The notes beneath the pieces are model-generated. The model did not search any database. It was not told the DNA's origin and saw only the letters and a list, made by a program, of their open reading frames with translations. The translations under genes were made by a program, and so were the position numbers. Below are positions 39,730 to 42,302 of a DNA stretch of 42,302 bases, one piece after another. Origin of the DNA: Bacillota bacterium (GTDB taxonomy: Bacteria; Bacillota; Clostridia; Oscillospirales; Acutalibacteraceae); the NCBI GenBank assembly GCA_021769885.1, contig JAETSA010000015.1:1-42302 (forward strand), given 5' to 3'. Position 1 is the stretch's first letter. Each line of letters starts with the position of its first letter.

Positions 39730-40314
39730 ATGAAAAGCAGCTTTTTCGCATTTGCCTCGCGCATTAAATATATGCACCGCTGGGCACTGATGCGTAATAC
39801 GACCTATGAAACATTGAGTCAGCATTCTTACGAGGTGGCAACGCTTGCGCACGCATTGGCGGTGCTCGGCAACCGCCGACTCGGGAAAAATTATGATGCT
39901 TCCCGCGCGGCGCTTTTGGGACTGTATCACGATGTGCCGGAGATTATCACAGGCGATATGCCCACACCCGTAAAATACCACAGCGGCGAAATGCGCGCGG
40001 CGTTCGCGGCGGTAGAGCAGTACGCAAGCGAACGCCTGCTCTCTATGCTGCCCGATGATTTGCGCCCTGATTACGAGCCGCTTTTGTCGGAGAATACACA
40101 GGGGGAAGCGGATTTGCACATCCTCGTCAAGGCGGCGGATAAGCTGTCGGCGTATATTAAATGTATTGAAGAGCGCAAGGCAGGCAACAGCGAATTTTCC
40201 GATGCGGAGCGCGCGACTAAAAAAGCGCTTGAAAAAATGCAGTGTCCCGAAGCGGAAATTTTTATGGCGGAATTTCTGCCCGCATACAGCTTGCCGCTGG
40301 ATAAGCTGAAATGA
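39730..40314 (+). CDS. yfbR: HD-domain 5'-deoxynucleotidase (YfbR-like)
   Basis: 194 residues, the normal YfbR length. The HD metal site is intact: His32 in LSQHSYEVA, His67-Asp68 in YHDVPEIITGDMPTPVK, and a late Asp in KAADKLSAYIKC. The Trp in MHRWALM (Trp18) is the substrate-discriminating residue of this family, which removes phosphate from deoxyribonucleoside 5'-monophosphates. TTGGAG lies upstream of ATG 39730. It is separated from the lipoprotein gene by a terminator-like hairpin. Confidence 0.9.
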   Translation: MKSSFFAFASRIKYMHRWALMRNTTYETLSQHSYEVATLAHALAVLGNRRLGKNYDASRAALLGLYHDVPEIITGDMPTPVKYHSGEMRAAFAAVEQYASERLLSMLPDDLRPDYEPLLSENTQGEADLHILVKAADKLSAYIKCIEERKAGNSEFSDAERATKKALEKMQCPEAEIFMAEFLPAYSLPLDKLK

Positions 40315-40334
40315 GCGGGGAATTTCAGACTTTT

Positions 40335-40810
40335 GGTTCGAAAGCGGACAGCCGCAAGGGCTGTCCCTACGGTGCGTGGTAAAATAACGTGCCAATTTCG
40401 TAGGGGCGGATGTAGATTCCCCTTTTAGGGGAAATGTCGCGAAGCGACAAAAGGGTAATGGCGAAGCCGTAACTTCAACGGTGAAGCACAACCCGTAGGG
40501 GCGATTCACGAATCGCCCGAGCAAGGTCGGATTCTGCACAACTCCAACAGTGAAGCACGCCCCGCGCCAATGCTAAAACATAAAACTAACGGCGGGAGCA
40601 AGCCCCCGCCCTACGATTTGTACAACCCAAATGGTGGAGCACCACTCGTAGGGGCGCGCATTGCGCGCCCGCGGAATGGGCATTGCCTATTCCCTACGTA
40701 TATATCAATTTGCTTCGCGCTGACCCGGCGGACGTGGAAGTCCGTCCCTACGCGCGAATCCATTTACTTTGTTCTGACGGAGATTTTTCGCTATCGCGCA
40801 GAATGACAGA
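40335..40810. repeat. Intergenic hairpin array
   Basis: Stems GGACAGCC/GGCTGTCC, GCGATTC/GAATCGCC, GGCGGGAG/CCCCCGCC, GCGCGC/GCGCGC and GGACGTGG/AGTCCGTCC. One unit (from 40400) carries a second-family nested insert. The array ends with GGAGATTTTTCGCT and CGCAGAATGACAG (40776-40808). Confidence 0.85.
40411..40470 (-). repeat. Second nested insert family, copy 2
   Basis: On the minus strand it reads GCCATTACCCTTTTGTCGC, then TTCGCGACATTTCCCC, then AGGGGAATC, matching 1339-1390 on the plus strand. It lies inside a GTAGGGGCGGATG-type hairpin. Confidence 0.6.
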
Positions 40811-40859
40811 TTGTGCAGTAGGATTTGCAGTGAAAAAGTGGCGAAAAAGGGTGAAAATC

Positions 40860-40899
40860 CCCTGAAAATTTCCCGAAAGCCCTGAAAATTTCCCGAAAG
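40860..40899 (+). repeat. Tandem duplication of a 20-mer before the rpsF promoter
   Basis: CCCTGAAAATTTCCCGAAAG occurs twice, head to tail, ending 3 bp before the -35 box at 40903. A partial extra match lies just upstream. Confidence 0.8.
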
Positions 40900-40902
40900 T
40901 CC

Positions 40903-40931
40903 TTGACTTTACAGGACTCTTTTGCTATAAT
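40903..40931 (+). promoter_or_regulatory. Promoter of the rpsF-ssb-rpsR operon
   Basis: TTGACT (40903-40908), a 17-bp spacer and TATAAT (40926-40931): strong sigma-A promoter, giving a leader of about 90 nt. Confidence 0.85.
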
Positions 40932-41029
40932 TACTAACCGCTGTAAAATAATTTTATGTTTACAGCTCCTTCCCACGGATAAATTTTTTCAGGTTCGTGG
41001 GCGAAAGTCCATAAGGAGGTGCAAAAAGA
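40932..41029 (+). promoter_or_regulatory. Structured rpsF leader, candidate S6:S18 autoregulatory RNA
   Basis: CTGTAAA (40941) pairs with TTTACAG. Further on, CTCCT (40966-40970) can pair with AGGAG of the ribosome site (41014-41018), enclosing a CCCACG/CGTGGG stem (40972-40977 with 40996-41001). The fold would hide the Shine-Dalgarno. Many bacteria carry a leader bound by the S6:S18 complex at this position; I cannot confirm that this is the same motif. Confidence 0.55.
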
Positions 41030-41308
41030 ATGTCTAAGTATGAAGCAGTGTTTGTCTTTTCCGTCAAAGGCGGTGAAGAGGCAGCAAAGACCTTGTCCGA
41101 AAAGTTCAAGGCACTGATTGAAGCAAACGGCACTCTCGAAAGCGTTGATGAATGGGGCAAGAGAAGACTTGCTTACGAAATCAATGACGAGGCTGAGGGT
41201 TATTACGTTCTCTTCAATTTCGACTGTGCTCCCGATTTCCCGGCAGAGCTTGAGCGTGTCGCCAACATCACAGACGGCGTCCTGCGTTCTTTGGTTGTGA
41301 AGAACTAA
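41030..41308 (+). CDS. rpsF: 30S ribosomal protein S6
   Basis: 92 residues. S6 binds the central domain of 16S rRNA together with S18. The beta-alpha-beta fold is visible: KYEAVFVFSVKGGEEAAKTL, then GTLESVDEWGKRRLAYEIND (highly conserved), EGYYVLFNFD and the C-terminal LERVANITDGVLRSLVVK. AAGGAGG lies 10 nt before the ATG, inside the leader fold. It is first in the standard rpsF-ssb-rpsR operon. Confidence 0.97.
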   Translation: MSKYEAVFVFSVKGGEEAAKTLSEKFKALIEANGTLESVDEWGKRRLAYEINDEAEGYYVLFNFDCAPDFPAELERVANITDGVLRSLVVKN

Positions 41309-41322
41309 GAGGGGTTAAAGAA

Positions 41323-41790
41323 ATGCTGAATTGTGCAGTCATTATGGGTCGCTTAGTGGCTGACCCGGAATTGAGAACTACGCCCAGTGGGCGCAACGTG
41401 ACGACCATTCGCGTCGCGGTGGATCGCAGATTCTCCCGCAACGGCGAAGAGCGTCAAGCGGACTTTTTGGATGTTGTCGCTTGGCAGCAGACGGCGGATT
41501 TCATTTGCCGCTATTTCCACAAGGGTTCGATGATTGCGGTGCAGGGTTCTATTCAGACCCGCAACTGGGAGGACAAAAACGGCAATAAACGTACATCGGT
41601 TGAAATCGTTGCGGACAATGTTTCGTTTTGTGGCAGCAAAGCGGAAAGCGGCAACGCAGGTGCGCCTGCATCCCGTCCCGCGCCGTCGTATCAGAGCGGC
41701 AATACAGACGGTTTCTCCGTGCTCCCGACGGGGGACGACGATGCATTCCCCTTCGGCGGTGCCGATGAGGATGACGGCTTGCCGTTCTAA
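41323..41790 (+). CDS. ssb: Single-stranded DNA-binding protein
   Basis: 155 residues. The OB fold occupies about 1-105 (MLNCAVIMGRLVADPELR, TIRVAVDRRF, FLDVVAWQQTADFICRYF, GSMIAVQGSIQTRNWED), followed by a flexible Gly/Pro/Ser linker and the acidic tip DEDDGLPF that recruits repair and replication partners. It coats ssDNA as a tetramer. AGGGG lies upstream of ATG 41323, 14 nt after rpsF, so co-transcribed. Confidence 0.97.
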   Translation: MLNCAVIMGRLVADPELRTTPSGRNVTTIRVAVDRRFSRNGEERQADFLDVVAWQQTADFICRYFHKGSMIAVQGSIQTRNWEDKNGNKRTSVEIVADNVSFCGSKAESGNAGAPASRPAPSYQSGNTDGFSVLPTGDDDAFPFGGADEDDGLPF

Positions 41791-41835
41791 TGTTTACACA
41801 GATTTTTACATTTACTTTTTAAGGAGGATACCGAA

Positions 41836-42084
41836 ATGGCTTACGATAGAGCTCAGGGCGGCCGCCCGATGAACCGCAAACGCAGAAAAGTTTGCTCGTT
41901 CTGTGTGGAAAAGGTCGAAAAGATTGATTACAAAGACGCTGCAAAGCTGCGCCGTTACACCTCTGACCGTGCGAAGATTCTTCCCCGCCGCGTCACAGGC
42001 ACTTGCGCATATCATCAGAGAGAGCTGACCACAGCAATCAAAAGAGCACGCGCAATCGCGATTCTGCCCTATACCGCAGACTAA
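41836..42084 (+). CDS. rpsR: 30S ribosomal protein S18
   Basis: 82 residues with a basic N-terminus and the conserved core [37 protein letters not shown] and [20 protein letters not shown]. The CSFC motif plus the later Cys suggest a zinc-binding S18 variant (three Cys and a His). AAGGAGG precedes the ATG. It is the last gene of the operon, with a strong terminator following. Confidence 0.97.
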   Translation: MAYDRAQGGRPMNRKRRKVCSFCVEKVEKIDYKDAAKLRRYTSDRAKILPRRVTGTCAYHQRELTTAIKRARAIAILPYTAD

Positions 42085-42093
42085 TCGAAGATA

Positions 42094-42147
42094 AAAAAAG
42101 CAAATCCCGCTTGACTTTAAACGGTCGGGCGGGATTTTTGCTTTTTC
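42094..42147 (+). terminator. Terminator of the rpsF-ssb-rpsR operon
   Basis: AAAAAGCAAATCCCGC pairs with GCGGGATTTTTGCTTTTT around a GTC-rich loop (42129-42147). Confidence 0.85.
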
Positions 42148-42159
42148 GGTCTGCGTAGC

Positions 42160-42302
42160 CGGACGGCGCAAATTTGAACTTAGGTGTGCAGGATATATTT
42201 CCCCCTGCACGGCGTCAAAAATGCTCGCAATCCGACAGGATTGCTGTGCTTTTTTCCTTGTTCAGGAAAAAATCTATTCCCGCAAAACTCTGCGACCTAA
42301 AA
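42160..42302. repeat. Partial element sharing a core with the MITE
   Basis: At 42215-42272 the order AAAAATGCTCGCAATC, CGACAG, GATTGC, TTTTTTCCTTGTTCAG matches 37049-37096 of the MITE, with the hairpin stem changed on both arms (GCAATC/GATTGC here, GGAATAC/GTATTCC there). A further hairpin GTGCAGG/CCTGCAC lies at 42185-42210. The element is cut by the window end. No gene is seen here. Confidence 0.6.

Overview
The window looks like chromosomal DNA from a low-to-mid GC anaerobic Firmicute, most likely an Oscillospiraceae/Ruminococcaceae-type gut clostridium. The signs are Shine-Dalgarno-led genes with sigma-A promoters, a YtrA-type GntR/ABC operon, an agr quorum-sensing locus, a zinc-ribbon PASTA kinase-like protein, a DUF4474 lipoprotein, and intergenic DNA packed with short palindromic hairpin arrays. 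The taxonomic call is inference; no rRNA is present.

Layout. 0-5 kb: hairpin repeats, a histidine-phosphatase gene, tRNA-Arg(ACG) followed by a repeat cluster, gene remnants, an APH(3')-like aminoglycoside phosphotransferase, a PrpE/ApaH-like phosphoesterase and a small hypothetical gene. 5-15.2 kb: an AT-richer block of five co-directional genes: a zinc-ribbon protein, a membrane-anchored transglutaminase-like protein, a 1381-residue kinase/P-loop NTPase/TM/ectodomain protein, a winged-helix-like protein and a PIN-domain protein. It is the best candidate here for an undescribed system, plausibly a sensor-transducer-nuclease module. 15.2-17.5 kb: a decayed dynamin-like GTPase, a small XRE regulator, tRNA-Thr(CGT) and an interrupted partial copy of that tRNA. 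17.6-25.9 kb: a zinc-ribbon/PASTA pseudokinase, a CmpB-type membrane protein, a phosphoesterase plus GPH symporter pair, two zinc-ribbon membrane proteins and long-form HPF. 26-33 kb: a GT2 glycosyltransferase, TrmL, a GntR/ABC ATPase/permease operon with a clear operator, a cohesin-like surface protein and a glycerophosphodiesterase. 33-36.7 kb: agrB and agrD (minus strand), divergent from an AgrC-like kinase, then an RlmA-type methyltransferase. The agrD peptide has serine where the thiolactone cysteine normally lies. 37-42.3 kb: a MITE abutting ahcY, a DUF4474 lipoprotein, a YfbR-like nucleotidase and the conserved rpsF-ssb-rpsR operon with a structured leader.

Repeats. About ten intergenic regions carry arrays of hairpins with conserved flanks (GTAGGGG / CCCTAC) but variable stems. 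None of these arrays was seen between about 1.6 and 19.4 kb, which contains the AT-rich block. Some hairpins carry a second structured element inside their loop, and its stems change in a compensatory way between copies. A 274-bp MITE with 26-bp terminal inverted repeats and TA flanks supplies the ahcY stop codon.
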